Assembly (NCBI RefSeq): GCF_027533645.1 | Contig: NZ_JAQAGY010000025.1 | Coordinates: forward strand, 38,856 to 102,855 | Origin: Paenibacillus caseinilyticus | GTDB lineage: Bacteria; Bacillota; Bacilli; Paenibacillales; NBRC-103111 | Direction of reading: 5' to 3' | DNA: 64,000 nucleotides | Notes under the pieces: generated by a model | Database searches by the model: none | Seen by the model: the letters and a program-made list of their open reading frames with translations, nothing else | What the model was told of the DNA's origin: nothing | Program-made: the position numbers and the translations under genes | Shown here: positions 17,052-26,754 of the stretch, one piece after another | Layout of the letters: every line of letters begins with the position of its first letter | How positions within the stretch are numbered: the first letter of the stretch is position 1

Positions 17052-18656
17052 TTAGTCGATGAACTCAGCGAGCGACAGGAAGCGTTTCAGCATCGTAGCT
17101 GCTTGAGCACGAGTAGCTTCGCTTACTGGAGCGATTTCGCTGTCAGTCAGACCGTTTACCAGACCTGCGTTGATCGCAGCTGCTACTTCAGCGTTAGCCC
17201 ATACGATGCTGTCAGCATCTTCGAACTTGCTGAGGACTTCAGCTTGCTTCGCAGAGGAAACGGAAGTTTCGATACCTGCATAGTTCGCTGCACGAACGAC
17301 CATAGCGGCCAGTTCTTCACGAGTGATTTCAGCGTTCGGACGGAACGTGTTGTCTTCGTAGCCGTTGATGATACCGGCATACGTAGCAGACGCTACAGTG
17401 TTCGCATACCAAGCGGAGGATTCAATATCCGTGAAGTAAGTGTTCGTTGTTACAGCGTTCAGGCTCAGGGAACGTACAACCAGGGCAGCAAACTCTGCAC
17501 GAGTGATGCTGCGGTCCGGTTGGAACTCATCAGCGCTTACGCCGTCAACAACCAGCTTGTTCGCGAGAAGTTCAACATCGGCTTGTGCCCAGTGGGAAGC
17601 CAAGTCATCGAAAGACTTGTTGGACTCGATTACCGTGTAGATGCTGTTGCTGTTACGCTTCAGCGTAGCAACCGTCTTGCCGTCTTTTGTTTCGAAAGTA
17701 GCCGGTACGAAGCTCAGTGCTTGTGTTGTTTCGTTGTACACAACGCCAGCAGCTTTCTTCGCGTCTACATTCTTGTTCACATTCAGCGAACGGGAAACGA
17801 AAGTTTTGCCCAGGTCAACGGAAACCGTTTTGCCTTTCGCGCTTGCAGTTAGGTTGAAATCAACCGCGCTAGCGATCGGAGCAGCGCCTAGAGCGTATAC
17901 TGCTTTGGTTACAGCGTCAGCTTTGGAACCGGATTGCTTGGCAATCGTCACGGTAACCGTAACGTCTTTCTGCTCGGCAGAAAGGGACTTCGCCAGGGCA
18001 TCGCCGTTCAGTACAGACAGCGGAAGCGTGTACGTACCGTTCTCGGAGATCACTGTAATTTGAGCGTTGTTGTACTTCTTCAGCGCATCCAGCAGAGCGG
18101 ACAGAGGCAGGTCAAGCTTTTCGCCCTTGATCGTGATCTCTACTTTGTTCGTCGCTGCGAAAGCGGTTTGCAGTTCATAAGCGGTTACGGAACCTGTTAT
18201 AGCATCGATTTTGCCGTTATTGTTAGAGGAGCCACCACCTGCGCAGCAACCACCACCACCATATACAGGCGCTGTGCCGGAATTCTCTGCACGGTAAACA
18301 TTGCTGTTCACATTATCATACGAGCTAACTACATAAACCGCTTGTGGAACAGTGGATGCTGTCAGGTTTACGTTGAAATTAAAGTATGTAATGTCATTTA
18401 CGGTATTGACGTATGTAGCACCGTAAACATACCCGAGAATGCTCTTGGCATCTTCATCGCTATAAACCGTAGTGTAAACGTTGCTTGCCACAGACCCCTC
18501 ATCGGTATATACTGTGCCGCTTACCGTTTTGTTGTACATATCGTACGAAACGTTCCCTAATTGAACTGCCGCCAAAGCAAGTACCGGAAGCAGGATCGAA
18601 ACAAGCATAAATAATGCCAAGGCTTGGGAAGTCTTTTTCATTACGCGTGAGTTCAT
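17052..18656 (-). CDS. Secreted protein with three C-terminal SLH domains and Val-Tyr-rich N-terminus
   Basis: The 534-residue precursor has a signal peptide (positively charged MKK start, hydrophobic 11-28, AxA-like end near 30). Residues 31-132 carry seven Val-Tyr dipeptides (49, 60, 64, 77, 107, 120, 131) and many other Tyr, Asn and Thr. A GGGGCCAGGGSSNNN linker (133-147), with two adjacent Cys, leads to a beta-rich domain (150-345). Three SLH repeats follow from about 350, with ITRAEFAALVVRS and ITREELAAMVVRA. SLH domains anchor proteins to pyruvylated cell-wall polymer. ATG 18656 is chosen because AAAAGGAGT lies ten bases before it and it gives a proper signal peptide; a longer reading frame starts at 18713. 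It is a paralogue of the next gene. Confidence 0.9.
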   Translation of the reverse strand: MNSRVMKKTSQALALFMLVSILLPVLALAAVQLGNVSYDMYNKTVSGTVYTDEGSVASNVYTTVYSDEDAKSILGYVYGATYVNTVNDITYFNFNVNLTASTVPQAVYVVSSYDNVNSNVYRAENSGTAPVYGGGGCCAGGGSSNNNGKIDAITGSVTAYELQTAFAATNKVEITIKGEKLDLPLSALLDALKKYNNAQITVISENGTYTLPLSVLNGDALAKSLSAEQKDVTVTVTIAKQSGSKADAVTKAVYALGAAPIASAVDFNLTASAKGKTVSVDLGKTFVSRSLNVNKNVDAKKAAGVVYNETTQALSFVPATFETKDGKTVATLKRNSNSIYTVIESNKSFDDLASHWAQADVELLANKLVVDGVSADEFQPDRSITRAEFAALVVRSLSLNAVTTNTYFTDIESSAWYANTVASATYAGIINGYEDNTFRPNAEITREELAAMVVRAANYAGIETSVSSAKQAEVLSKFEDADSIVWANAEVAAAINAGLVNGLTDSEIAPVSEATRAQAATMLKRFLSLAEFID

Positions 18657-18802
18657 GCCAATATTACTCCTTTTGTTTCTCAGTAGATTTGTTTGTTGTT
18701 CATTCGATTGCACTTTTTATTCACACCCCCTATTCCAGCGCATATTTGTAAGAACCAGGGTCTATTCTATCATCAATCCTACGTAAATGGTAGTATTTAC
18801 AC

Positions 18803-18842
18803 AAAAAAAGAAGGCTCGATTTGTGACAAATCGAACCTTCTA
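18803..18842 (-). terminator. Intrinsic terminator of the short SLH gene
   Basis: Read on the minus strand, GAAGG-TCGATTTG pairs with CAAATCGA-CCTTC around a short loop, and a run of seven T residues follows. It lies 12 bases after the stop at 18855. Confidence 0.85.
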
Positions 18843-18854
18843 CCTAACAGCAAG

Positions 18855-19580
18855 TTACAGACGGTCTGCAAGCTTCAAGAATCGGGTCAAAATAACGGCT
18901 GCTTCAGCTCTTGTAGCCGGATTGGCAGGCCCCAGCTTGTCAGCGGAGATCCCATTCAACAGCTTCGCATTCAGCGCCGCCGCCATCTCCTGATGGGCCC
19001 ATACGATTTGATCCGCATCACTGTAAGGGGACAGCAATGAAGCTTGTGCACTTGCAGGCACAGAAGCCGCTACTTGAACATAGTCCAGAGCGCGAACGAC
19101 GATCGCTGCGAGTTCTTCCCGGGTCATCTGGGCACTCGGACGGAAGGTGTTATCCTCATAGCCGTTGACGATCCCCGTATAGACAGCAGAAGAGACTGTC
19201 GAAGCATACCAAGCAGAGTTAGTTACATCCGTGAAATAAGCAGACGACGTCACCGAAGGGATATCCAGTGCACGCACAACGAGAGCAGCAAACTCCGCAC
19301 GGGTAATGCTGCGGTCCGGTTGGAACTCCGTAGCCGATACGCCGCTTATAATACCGTGGCTTGCCAGAAGCTCGATATCCGCTTTTGCCCAGTGGGAGGT
19401 AAGGTCTTCAAAGCTTGCCGGAGCGTAGACGCCTGTATAAACATCGGAATATACAGAGCCTGCTACACCCTCTACCGTGCTTGAGGTATTGGCGGTTACA
19501 GCAGCCATAGCCATGGCTGGAAGTAATGTGGCTACTAACAACAGGGAGACGAGGGCACTTGCGATCTTGCGGACAATCAT
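18855..19580 (-). CDS. Short secreted SLH protein with VYSDVYTGVY motif
   Basis: The 241-residue precursor is a signal peptide (MIVRKIASALVSLLLVATLL, cleavage near AMAMA, residue 26), a 30-residue spacer and three SLH domains. The spacer holds three Val-Tyr dipeptides at 43, 47 and 51. The SLH part is clearly homologous to that of the previous protein (FQPDRSITRAEFAALVVR and GYEDNTFRP are shared). With almost nothing but SLH domains it could be a wall-coating or anchor protein. A GGAGATAG ribosome site precedes the ATG. The AT-rich glycan locus begins directly upstream. Confidence 0.9.
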   Translation of the reverse strand: MIVRKIASALVSLLLVATLLPAMAMAAVTANTSSTVEGVAGSVYSDVYTGVYAPASFEDLTSHWAKADIELLASHGIISGVSATEFQPDRSITRAEFAALVVRALDIPSVTSSAYFTDVTNSAWYASTVSSAVYTGIVNGYEDNTFRPSAQMTREELAAIVVRALDYVQVAASVPASAQASLLSPYSDADQIVWAHQEMAAALNAKLLNGISADKLGPANPATRAEAAVILTRFLKLADRL

Positions 19581-19693
19581 AATCTATCTCCTTTCAAATT
19601 GGAGCAGCTATGTAAATGGAGAGTGAGTTAGAACATTCATTCTATACTAGTCCATCTCATAGAAGCATAGGGACTATTGTACCATATCCCCAA

Positions 19694-19733
19694 AGAAAAA
19701 AGGCAGTTTACCTCGGGATGAGATAAACTACCA
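19694..19733 (-). terminator. Intrinsic terminator of the ligase gene
   Basis: On the minus strand GG-AGTTTA and TAAACT-CC pair around a 13-base loop and are followed by TTTTTTC. It ends the minus-strand wzz-ligase operon. Confidence 0.7.
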
Positions 19734-19801
19734 TGGGTGGAATTGTAAAGCTGTTATTTAGTTGAAAGTTGTTAGCTCATTCGAGGGATTCTCTTACGGG
19801 A

Positions 19802-22228
19802 TTAATTAAAGTTACTGTTTAAAAGTATATCGAGTTGTTGCTTTTCATTAGGATCTTTTTGTATAAGTCTTTCCAGTAATCCTGGGTCATCCTTACCTTG
19901 CTTACGAAGGGAGGCAAGATACCAGCGTGCGATAATTGGATCGGCAGGTTCAAAAAACTCGCTATAAATCCTTCTTTTTAAGAACTCCGAAGATTCCTGA
20001 TATTTACCCTGCATATAATAGATTTGACCAATATTCAGTACAATACTAGGAGATACGAAGAAGTCTCGGCCTTGAAGTTGTCCTTTTGGGAGATTCTTTA
20101 ATTCTTCCGTTTTATGTTCCACTATTTTAAGAATGTCAAATGCTTTTATCCAATAGCTTTGATTTTTTTTCTCAGCAGATTGTGCTCCATATTCCGTAAG
20201 TAATGAGATAGCCTGTTCATATACAGTAAGATCCCATCTATAATTATCTATGCCTTTTAGAGCAGTCTCAATGGCTTTATCATATTCCTTATTATTACGA
20301 TAAAGCTTAATTTTCTCATTGAACAACTGTCTATTGTACGGTTCATTTTGCTCAAGCATATTGATTAATATTTGAGCTTCAGCCAAATACTTAGGATCTT
20401 TTGTTTGGATATAGACTTGGTTCATAATAGAGAGTTTTGTTGCTGTATAGCTAGGGTTTGCTGTTAACTTTATTGCTTCGTTTAAAGGTTTGGAGATTTC
20501 CTCCAGAGGTTTCTTCTCAGCAATATATTGAGAAGAAACTCTAAATAAGGAATGTGCCTTGATATAACTAATAGACGTAAAAATAAAGTAGATTGATATT
20601 AAACAAAGCAAGATTGGATAAAGATATTGAACCTTTCTAGGAGGATCACCTAACCGAATATCCGAACGGACCTCGGTTGACGAAGCGAAAGAGGCCATTC
20701 CACCAAGGCATATAAAAACGATACAGGCAAGGTAAAGGAAGCTCATCTCAAAGTCCAACATGCTATGGAATAAAATGGAAATTGCAAAAATATAAAATAT
20801 CAAGAGCATTTCATTGTTCTTATCTTTTCTATAAGCTTTTAAAAAAGAATAAAGGATGTAGCCGACGAATAGAAGGAAGACTGTTAACCCGATGATACCA
20901 GCCTCAGTTAAGTATTGTAGGAAAAAATTGTGTGCTTCCCTGCTAGTATACGGGTTGTTTTGATATTGCTCATATAAGGTTGCCCAAGCTCCGCCCCCCG
21001 CTCCTAGAAAAGGATAGTCTGAAACTAATTTCAAAGCATCCTTAAAAAAGGTTACTCGTTCCAGAACACTATTCTCTTGAAAGTTGATGCTTACTAATCG
21101 TTCCTTTAAAGAGGTTGGTAAAACACCAATGAGTGTTGAACTATTCAGTAATATAACAGTGCACACTGACATTAATATAATAAAGGCCGGAATTATCAGA
21201 TTTGTAAAACGTTTTTCTACCAGCTTATTGAAAGTTTTATCACCATATTTTTTGAACAGTGCTTCTATTATATAAACGAATATTGTGAATAATAGGGAAG
21301 TGCCTAAAACATAGGACCAACCAAGCCAAGATTTATGCTCCAATACACTAATTGTAGGTGCTGGGACAGAGGAATTTATTTGAGTTTCAATAATCTTAGA
21401 GATTGGAATTCCAATGTCCACAATGGGTTGGAGGACAGCGATACAACAAAGCAAACTTAGAAGGGAATATACAAAGAATCTTATTTGTCTGCGTATATCA
21501 AGAAATGGAATGATAGCAAGCACAATGAAGGGGATCAGCACAAAACCTCCCCTTGAATAGGTTAGCATGATCGAAAGCGTTATGGGAACCAACATAAATG
21601 AGCAAATAATTTGGATATATTTCTTTTTTGAACTTGAAATGATAAAAAGGGTGCTGAAAAATAATGCGATCAGATATGCGGCATATGCGTTGGCATATTG
21701 AAAAACGGCAGTGAGCCGGAAGCCATATTCCGTAATCATGATAGAATGCATATAGTATAAATTTCCAAATATTGTTGAAATGCCAAACCAAACAACAATA
21801 TACCCAGATACAAGTATTCCGTTCAATATGGTTAAAGCACCAAAAAGACTTTTGGCATAATATAGTGCTAAGAGGAAGAAGGAGGCATAAAGTAACATAG
21901 TTAATAGCATATGTTTGTTAAGATGCACTGAAGCAGCATTAGTGAATGATATGAGATAGGAGATGGGGAGCAAAAGAACAAGAAGGCTCAATATGCCGCG
22001 TTTATCTAAACGCCAACTTGTAAAAAGGTGTATCGAGAGTAAGAATAAACATGATGCCCCCCAGAACCAGTTAGTATAAATGGGGCCTTCAAAATCTGGT
22101 GAACGCCCATTAAACAAACCTTTATAAAAGGGAGAAATAAAGAAGAAGATGAACAAAAATGCCATGGTTAGCCAAAAAATAATTGAGGTTTTTTCTGAGG
22201 GCGGGATGCTTGCTTCTCTTTTATACAT
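19802..22228 (-). CDS. O-antigen ligase/oligosaccharyltransferase-like membrane protein with TPR tail
   Basis: The 808-residue protein has about 12-14 membrane helices in the first 530 residues and a soluble, helical, TPR-like C-terminus of about 270 residues. The Wzy_C signature is visible: LTYSRGGFVLIPF, then the long outer loop GAGGGAWATLYEQYQNNP and SREAHNFFLQYLTEAGIIGL. Proteins of this shape transfer lipid-linked glycan to lipid A, to glycan chains or to protein; the S-layer transferase WsfB of Paenibacillus alvei is the model I have in mind. It is AT-rich, unlike the genes to its left, and is 73 bases after wzz in the same operon. A second Wzy_C-type protein is at 26755, so this one is more likely the ligase and the other the polymerase. 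Confidence 0.82.
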   Translation of the reverse strand: MYKREASIPPSEKTSIIFWLTMAFLFIFFFISPFYKGLFNGRSPDFEGPIYTNWFWGASCLFLLSIHLFTSWRLDKRGILSLLVLLLPISYLISFTNAASVHLNKHMLLTMLLYASFFLLALYYAKSLFGALTILNGILVSGYIVVWFGISTIFGNLYYMHSIMITEYGFRLTAVFQYANAYAAYLIALFFSTLFIISSSKKKYIQIICSFMLVPITLSIMLTYSRGGFVLIPFIVLAIIPFLDIRRQIRFFVYSLLSLLCCIAVLQPIVDIGIPISKIIETQINSSVPAPTISVLEHKSWLGWSYVLGTSLLFTIFVYIIEALFKKYGDKTFNKLVEKRFTNLIIPAFIILMSVCTVILLNSSTLIGVLPTSLKERLVSINFQENSVLERVTFFKDALKLVSDYPFLGAGGGAWATLYEQYQNNPYTSREAHNFFLQYLTEAGIIGLTVFLLFVGYILYSFLKAYRKDKNNEMLLIFYIFAISILFHSMLDFEMSFLYLACIVFICLGGMASFASSTEVRSDIRLGDPPRKVQYLYPILLCLISIYFIFTSISYIKAHSLFRVSSQYIAEKKPLEEISKPLNEAIKLTANPSYTATKLSIMNQVYIQTKDPKYLAEAQILINMLEQNEPYNRQLFNEKIKLYRNNKEYDKAIETALKGIDNYRWDLTVYEQAISLLTEYGAQSAEKKNQSYWIKAFDILKIVEHKTEELKNLPKGQLQGRDFFVSPSIVLNIGQIYYMQGKYQESSEFLKRRIYSEFFEPADPIIARWYLASLRKQGKDDPGLLERLIQKDPNEKQQLDILLNSNFN

Positions 22229-22301
22229 GATAACACTCCTTGTTTAAGAAAAAAGTCACCATTTAACAACCAATGATGACTTAGATTTGTGTTTAATTGG
22301 T

Positions 22302-23297
22302 TTAGGATTGTTTGAAGAACTCTTTAATATAGATGACGAGCAAACTTAATAATAGAGATACTATAAATGTAATTGCTATATTCAACGATTTTTTTGGTGC
22401 CACTGGCGTGGCAGGCGTTAATGCGGGATTGATCATAACTGCTTTAAAACCGTCCGAAAACCAAGAGGTCGAGTTCTTATTAATTATATCTGCAGTCAAT
22501 TTGCTTTGAATATCATTTGTATGTGTTTCGAATTCTTTAATTCTATCGGAATTGGCCTGGACTTCACTTTTATACTTAGATAGGTTGATGGAGATTTCAG
22601 ATAGTGTTGAGCTTAGAGATGTGTGCGCTGGATTAATTTCCTCATCTGTATATTGTAATGCTTGGCTATTTTTGCTGCGTTGAATGTCTGTTATGATGCT
22701 CTGAAACAGCGGGTCACTTGATAAGGTTTTAATGGTCGTTAATTTTTCGGGAGTTTGCTTCAGCAGAGTAGAGGCATTATCAAACTGACTTTGTGTTTGC
22801 TTAAGCAAATCTTCGGATTTTAACAAGTTGTTTTTATAGATTACAATCTTATCATTATAGTCGGAAACTTCAACATTAACACCGACTTGGAGTGCTAAGT
22901 AGTTTGCAATATTTCTAGCAATTTCCGCATTAGAAGAACGGATGTTTATAGTAATTAAATTCGAATTTTTCTCTGATTTCACATCAACAATATTTTTTAA
23001 AGTGTTGAGATTATAGGATGGCTGTTCTAGATTCAACTTTTGAATCATGTTTGTAAGTGTGTAGTCACTGGTTACTTGTTCTACGTAAGGGGTTAAATCT
23101 TTTTGTATAACTTTCTCTGTGTTGTCTTCGAACTGATTGTTGATGATTACCAATGCAGTAGATTCGAATGTGGGCTTAACAATAAAATAGTTGTAAACAA
23201 TCGAAAAGATAGTAAGGGTTAAAATAATTTGAAGGGCTATTTTTTTATTTTTTCGTATAGTATTTACTATGCTTTTCATGGAAATTGCATTAGCCAT
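22302..23297 (-). CDS. Wzz-type chain-length/co-polymerase protein
   Basis: The 331-residue protein has the Wzz layout: a short cytoplasmic N-terminus, a first membrane helix (about 20-42), a long extracytoplasmic region with coiled-coil character (50-290) and a second helix (about 303-323) preceded by NPALTPATPVAPKKSLN, the Pro-rich motif of this family. No cytoplasmic kinase domain or tyrosine-rich tail follows. It should set the length of the polymer made by Wzy. AAGGAGG precedes the ATG. It is divergent from the flippase operon and shares an AT-rich 177-base intergenic region with it. Confidence 0.88.
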   Translation of the reverse strand: MANAISMKSIVNTIRKNKKIALQIILTLTIFSIVYNYFIVKPTFESTALVIINNQFEDNTEKVIQKDLTPYVEQVTSDYTLTNMIQKLNLEQPSYNLNTLKNIVDVKSEKNSNLITINIRSSNAEIARNIANYLALQVGVNVEVSDYNDKIVIYKNNLLKSEDLLKQTQSQFDNASTLLKQTPEKLTTIKTLSSDPLFQSIITDIQRSKNSQALQYTDEEINPAHTSLSSTLSEISINLSKYKSEVQANSDRIKEFETHTNDIQSKLTADIINKNSTSWFSDGFKAVMINPALTPATPVAPKKSLNIAITFIVSLLLSLLVIYIKEFFKQS

Positions 23298-23327
23298 ATC
23301 GATCCTCCTTAATATAATAACTTTTGT

Positions 23328-23357
23328 ATTATACTATATAGAAAAGAGCAATAACAA
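23328..23357 (-). promoter_or_regulatory. Promoter of the wzz-ligase operon
   Basis: On the minus strand TTGTTA (23357-23352), 18 bases, TATAAT (23333-23328). It lies about 30 bases before the wzz start. Confidence 0.7.
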
Positions 23358-23440
23358 TAAATGTCGAAATGACAAATATTAAAAGTTCAGTAAGTTTGAC
23401 CTTTGCTTTTTTAGTATGCTAAGCTCTTTAAAAGTCTGCT

Positions 23441-23446
23441 TATAAT
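23441..23446 (+). promoter_or_regulatory. Possible -10 of the flippase-glycosyltransferase operon
   Basis: A perfect TATAAT lies 29 bases before the chosen start; no good -35 is found at 17 bases. A start of transcription at about 23453 would leave almost no leader for the ATG at 23460, which favours the ATG at 23475. Confidence 0.4.
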
Positions 23447-23474
23447 ACGTCGAAAAATCATGAATTGGTGTGAT

Positions 23475-24791
23475 ATGAACTTGATTAAGAGAATTCCTAC
23501 GTATGCAGTAGTAGCTGGTAGTGCATGGATCAGCCGAATTATTTCGGCCGCTTTACAAATTCTTATTATACGTTTATTAACGGATGTTCTAAGTGCAAGT
23601 GAGTATGCTTATTTTGTGCTGCTTACCAGTCTAACAGGATGGTATAATTTAAGCAGTTTTGGTGTTGGGTATAGTCTTCAGAACTATATTTCTGAGCTTA
23701 GGGCCAAAGGTGAGGATTATAGAGCCTATATTAGTACCGCATGTCTTATTGTTACTGCCTGGTTGATTATTTTGGTTTTTTTGCTTTATACTGCTAGCAC
23801 ACAATTCGCACCTACATATTTAAAACAATTCGATTTTCTAACAAATGAACTAAAAATAAATAACTTTTTTATCGTGGGAATATTCGGGATTGTAGCTGGC
23901 ATAACTGGAATAATATATAATATCTGGTACTCCGTTGATAAAGGATACCTATCAAGTATTATTCCTGCAATCTCCGCTATGATCTCATTCGGAAGTGTAT
24001 ATTTTTTATCAAACTTCTCATCCTTAAATGACAAATTGACTCTTTTTCTAATAGTTTATGTAGCACCGGCAGCAATTTTGCCAGGTATTTTTTTTATAAG
24101 GACCGCCATAAGATCATGGGGTAAAGGACATACATTTCAAACAATAGCATTCAAGCTAATAATAAAAAGGGCCTTGCAGTTTGGGGTTTTCGGAATAATG
24201 GCAGCCGCTGTTGTGCAAATTGATTATATTATCATGTCTCAAAACATTTCGTCTGAGCAAATCGTCATATACAATATAACTACTAAGATATATTCTATCA
24301 TTGCATTTGTTTATAGTTCTGTATTAACAGCCCTTTGGCCCGAATTTACTAAAATGATATCTAATAATGAATGGATAAAGGTGAGACATTCGGTTGTAAA
24401 ATACATTACTTTCGGAATAATTTTCTTCGCGATTAGCAGTGTTGTTCTTATTTTTTTAATGCCCTTTATTGTTGGTATTATCTCACCTAAGTTAGACATT
24501 GTGGTACCCGTCTCCCTGCTTGTTATTTTGGCTTTATATCATATAGTTCGTATCTGGACGGATACCTACTCGATGGTTCTGCAGAGTATGAGTGACTTGA
24601 AAATGATGTGGTTATGGACCCCGGCCCAGATCGTATTAAATGGTGCGTTGCAATTCTTATTGTCAAAGCAGTTTGGGATATACGGAATTGTGTTAGGGTT
24701 GATTTTATCTTACCTTCTTACGTTGGGATGGGCTTTGCCTAAACGGTTTTTATATCATGCTAAACAAGACAAAGCAAAAGAGGCTAATTAA
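23475..24791 (+). CDS. Polysaccharide flippase (Wzx/MATE-like)
   Basis: The 438-residue protein has 12-14 hydrophobic helices over its whole length and the N-terminal VVAGSAWISRIISAALQ pattern of Wzx/PST exporters, with small polar loops. Wzx moves undecaprenyl-linked repeat units across the membrane. ATG 23475 is preferred over the in-frame ATG 23460, though its ribosome site (GGTG) is weak. The next gene starts immediately after the TAA, so this heads a tightly packed operon that runs to 31573. Confidence 0.88.
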   Translation: MNLIKRIPTYAVVAGSAWISRIISAALQILIIRLLTDVLSASEYAYFVLLTSLTGWYNLSSFGVGYSLQNYISELRAKGEDYRAYISTACLIVTAWLIILVFLLYTASTQFAPTYLKQFDFLTNELKINNFFIVGIFGIVAGITGIIYNIWYSVDKGYLSSIIPAISAMISFGSVYFLSNFSSLNDKLTLFLIVYVAPAAILPGIFFIRTAIRSWGKGHTFQTIAFKLIIKRALQFGVFGIMAAAVVQIDYIIMSQNISSEQIVIYNITTKIYSIIAFVYSSVLTALWPEFTKMISNNEWIKVRHSVVKYITFGIIFFAISSVVLIFLMPFIVGIISPKLDIVVPVSLLVILALYHIVRIWTDTYSMVLQSMSDLKMMWLWTPAQIVLNGALQFLLSKQFGIYGIVLGLILSYLLTLGWALPKRFLYHAKQDKAKEAN

Positions 24792-25904
24792 ATGCGGAAA
24801 ACCATATTGTTTGTTCTTCCGAATCTTCAAGGTGGAGGTGCGGAAAAGGTCACTCTATCTTTCATAAAGTACTTGGATAAAGATAAATATAAGCCTATTC
24901 TATTTCTTTTGAAAAATGAGGGGGTATATTGGAATGATGTTTCTTCGGATGTGGAGGTTCATTACGCTTTAGAATCAGGGCAATCCCTCATGAAAAATGG
25001 ATTTAGTGTTTTAAAGAAGTTGATATCAGTATCAAAAAGGTGCGACATATTGATAGGTTGTCTTGAACTTATTACCACTTACTTAGTCGTCATCTCAGGG
25101 AAATTACTCAAGAAGCCTACGATAGGTTGGGTGCATACCAATCTTAAATATTATCCAACTGCAACAAAGTGGAGCTACAAGTTTTTTACAAAACTATTCT
25201 ATGGATTACTTGACAAAACTATTTGTGTGTCAGAGGGGGTTCTTCGGGATTTTATAAAAGAGTATCCAAGTATACATGAAACAAAGGTAGTACGTTTATA
25301 TAATATCTTAGAGCCAGTAGTTATAGATCATCCAGAGAATGAACCATCAGATGAGCAAAAAGATATTCCAACTGTTATTGCTATGGGACGTCTTGTAAAG
25401 GAGAAAGGATTTGATACTTTAATTAAAGCTCATTCGGAGTTAATAGCGGAGAAAACCGCTCATTCTTTGTTGATCCTTGGTGAGGGAGAGCAAAGAGAAT
25501 CACTGGAAGAGTTGATTCGGGAGCTACGGGTAGATAAAACAGTTACCCTCCAAGGGTTTGTTCCTAATCCTAATGAGTATCTATTAGAAGCGGATATATT
25601 TGTGTTAAGCTCAAGGTTTGAAGGCTTCGGGATGGTTATCCTAGAAGCAATGGCAGCGGGGGTTCCGGTAGTTGCTACAAATTGTGATGGTCCTATTGAA
25701 ATATTGGAGAATGGCACACACGGTAAATTAGTTCCAATTGATGACATTAACGCCCTTAAACAAGCTATTAAGACATTGCTAAATAGTGATAAGGTAAGAG
25801 GGGCGTTTATTTCTAGTGGGCTAGAAAGAGTCAAGGATTTTTATCCGAGTAAAGTAATGCCACAATTCGAGATGATTATAAGAGAGGTACAAGATGAAAA
25901 TTAG
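24792..25904 (+). CDS. Glycosyltransferase family 4
   Basis: The 370-residue GT-B enzyme has the N-terminal LPNLQGGGAEKVTLS motif, a donor-site Rossmann domain starting near PTVIAMGRLVKEKGFD, and the EGFGMVILEAMAAGVPVVA signature with the ExxxxxxxE retaining motif. It should add one sugar to the lipid-linked repeat unit. It abuts the flippase stop and overlaps the next gene by 11 bases. The sugar cannot be predicted. Confidence 0.9.
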   Translation: MRKTILFVLPNLQGGGAEKVTLSFIKYLDKDKYKPILFLLKNEGVYWNDVSSDVEVHYALESGQSLMKNGFSVLKKLISVSKRCDILIGCLELITTYLVVISGKLLKKPTIGWVHTNLKYYPTATKWSYKFFTKLFYGLLDKTICVSEGVLRDFIKEYPSIHETKVVRLYNILEPVVIDHPENEPSDEQKDIPTVIAMGRLVKEKGFDTLIKAHSELIAEKTAHSLLILGEGEQRESLEELIRELRVDKTVTLQGFVPNPNEYLLEADIFVLSSRFEGFGMVILEAMAAGVPVVATNCDGPIEILENGTHGKLVPIDDINALKQAIKTLLNSDKVRGAFISSGLERVKDFYPSKVMPQFEMIIREVQDEN

Positions 25905-26733
25905 TTTGGTTTTGGCTACGTTGGGAAGTCGACACGACGAGATTATACGGCTACTTGAGTCACTTGATAATCAAAGTTATAAGAATTTCGAATTAATTGT
26001 AGTTGATCAGAATGAAGACGATGCTTTACGAAATCTACTCTTACTTTATAATGATAAATTTAAATGGCAGTATGTAAAAAGTGAGAAAGGTCTATCATTG
26101 TCAAGAAATAATGGATTAAAGTATGTCTCAGGAGATATTATTTGTTTTCCTGATGATGATTGTTGGTTCAATGAGCAAGTTTTGCAAAGGGTTGTTAACA
26201 CTTTTCAAAATAATAGCTCTTTCGATGGTCTAACTGGAGGCTGTTTCGAACCAGATGGAAGTGGAAATATCGCTAAATTTGACAGCGAGAATGGATATGT
26301 TGATTTTTATAGCGTGTGGACTAAAGCAGTGTCTTGTACTATTTTTCTTAAGAAAAATGTTTTGGATACAGTTGGTGGATTTGATACAAATTTGGGGGTC
26401 GGTGCCAAAACTCCTTTTAAATCTGGAGAAGAAACAGATCTTATGATTAGAGTAATTAAAAGTGAATTTACAGTGTTTTATGACTCGGAGCTAATAGTGT
26501 ACCATCCTAATCCAATTATCGAATATGATGCTAGAACATATGGTAGAGCATACACTTATGGATGCGGTTTTGGGCAAGTGTTAAAAAAACATTCGTATCC
26601 ATTAATGTTCGTACTAAAATGCTTGATCCGGCCAATGGGTGGATCTATATTAAATCTGATAACTTTTAATACATCAAAAGCAAAATACCATCTTAATGTT
26701 TTTAAAGGGAGAGTCTATGGTTACACACACTAA
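25894..26733 (+). CDS. Glycosyltransferase family 2
   Basis: The 279-residue GT-A enzyme starts with SLVLATLGSRHDEIIRLLES and LIVVDQNEDD, the nucleotide-binding beta strand, followed by GLSLSRNNGLKYVSGDIICF and the metal-binding PDDDCWF motif at about residues 85-91. It is inverting by family rule. The final 40 residues are basic and could touch the membrane. It overlaps the preceding GT4 gene and is followed by the polymerase after 21 bases. Confidence 0.88.
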   Translation: MKISLVLATLGSRHDEIIRLLESLDNQSYKNFELIVVDQNEDDALRNLLLLYNDKFKWQYVKSEKGLSLSRNNGLKYVSGDIICFPDDDCWFNEQVLQRVVNTFQNNSSFDGLTGGCFEPDGSGNIAKFDSENGYVDFYSVWTKAVSCTIFLKKNVLDTVGGFDTNLGVGAKTPFKSGEETDLMIRVIKSEFTVFYDSELIVYHPNPIIEYDARTYGRAYTYGCGFGQVLKKHSYPLMFVLKCLIRPMGGSILNLITFNTSKAKYHLNVFKGRVYGYTH

Positions 26734-26754
26734 GAATCTAGTAGAGGGTTTAGC

